Positions 32,869 to 32,952 of a stretch of 32,952 nucleotides of DNA are shown piece by piece. The notes below the pieces were generated by a model. The model saw only the letters and a list, made by a program, of their open reading frames with translations. It made no database searches and had not been told where the DNA came from. The DNA comes from Bryobacterales bacterium. GTDB lineage: Bacteria; Acidobacteriota; Terriglobia; Bryobacterales; Bryobacteraceae. The stretch is taken from positions 9,972-42,923 of the forward strand of contig PMTR01000160.1 of assembly GCA_003167255.1 (NCBI GenBank), read 5' to 3'. Made by a program: the position numbers and the translations under genes. Each line of letters opens with the position of its first letter. Within the stretch, counting starts at the first letter, position 1.

Positions 32869-32952
32869 TAGCCCCGGAGGGGCATCAGATCGTAGCCCAG
32901 TGCGTGAGCACTGGGAACGGCGTGAAAGACAGGCGAGCCCCGGAACGGGGCG
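32869..32952. repeat. Dispersed palindromic element running off the window end
   Basis: TAGCCCCGGAGGGGC is followed by CCCAGTGC-gtga-GCACTGGG (32896-32915, 8-bp perfect stem) and a second GCCCCGG-aa-CGGGGC at the window edge. This 'CCCCGGAGGGGC...GTAGCCCAG' type is a common dispersed element in soil bacteria. No coding is seen from here back to 32640. Confidence 0.55.

Overview
The window is about 33 kb of GC-rich bacterial chromosome, most likely from an acidobacterium of the Solibacter/Bryobacter group. Two lineage markers point there. The secreted protein at 13448-16408 ends in a TIGR03437-type domain, and a gene stump at 21712-21870 carries the FEVASVKP signature of the TIGR03435 family. 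Both are expanded in Candidatus Solibacter relatives. Dispersed short palindromic repeats fill many intergenic gaps. No rRNA, prophage, complete insertion sequence or CRISPR array was seen.

Layout. 34-954 (-) is a secreted glycine-zipper, Tyr/Gly-rich protein. 1267-4532 (+) is a tight cluster acpP-fabF-etfB-etfA (fatty-acid elongation and electron-transfer flavoprotein). 4674-5380 is a DksA/TraR-type zinc-finger gene overlapping a small unknown gene. 5709-7331 is hfq followed directly by hflX in the same frame; hflX appears to start at ACG. A 434-bp gap with DnaA-box-like motifs leads to tRNA-Met(CAT), whose 3' end overlaps an antisense AI-2E-type transporter gene. Next come a CNNM/CorC-type membrane protein (-) and a penicillin-acylase-family hydrolase (+), divergently arranged. 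12899-16851 holds a small membrane protein, a large secreted putative metalloprotease and a BCP-type peroxiredoxin.

From about 17.3 to 24.5 kb the region looks accessory and eroded. It holds a fused membrane/spermidine-synthase-like gene broken by two +1 frameshifts, an unknown two-TM protein, a half-size EamA transporter, the TIGR03435 stump, an intact L-lactate permease gene followed by an internally deleted FAD-linked (glycolate/D-lactate) oxidase remnant, and two small genes, one of them metallothionein-like. tRNA-Thr(TGT) and tRNA-Gly(TCC) follow on the minus strand, then two unknown genes.

25800-28588 (-) reads hom, then a SAM methyltransferase, then a DsbA-like thiol oxidoreductase. 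A 57-bp duplication has copied the DsbA start region and created a 17-codon upstream ORF. 28717-29257 (-) is an AbrB/RelE-type toxin-antitoxin pair, and 29480-30058 is a YdeI-like gene.

The most interesting system lies at 30112-32639 (-): a bufferin-type RiPP operon. It encodes a Cys-rich secreted precursor with two C-x5-C-x5-C modules, a DUF692 (MNIO) enzyme, a DUF2063 partner and a DoxX-like membrane protein. The last three are joined by ATGA overlaps. A hairpin with a T-run sits between precursor and enzyme genes and probably sets their expression ratio. By analogy with described bufferins the product is a thiooxazole-containing, copper-binding periplasmic peptide.
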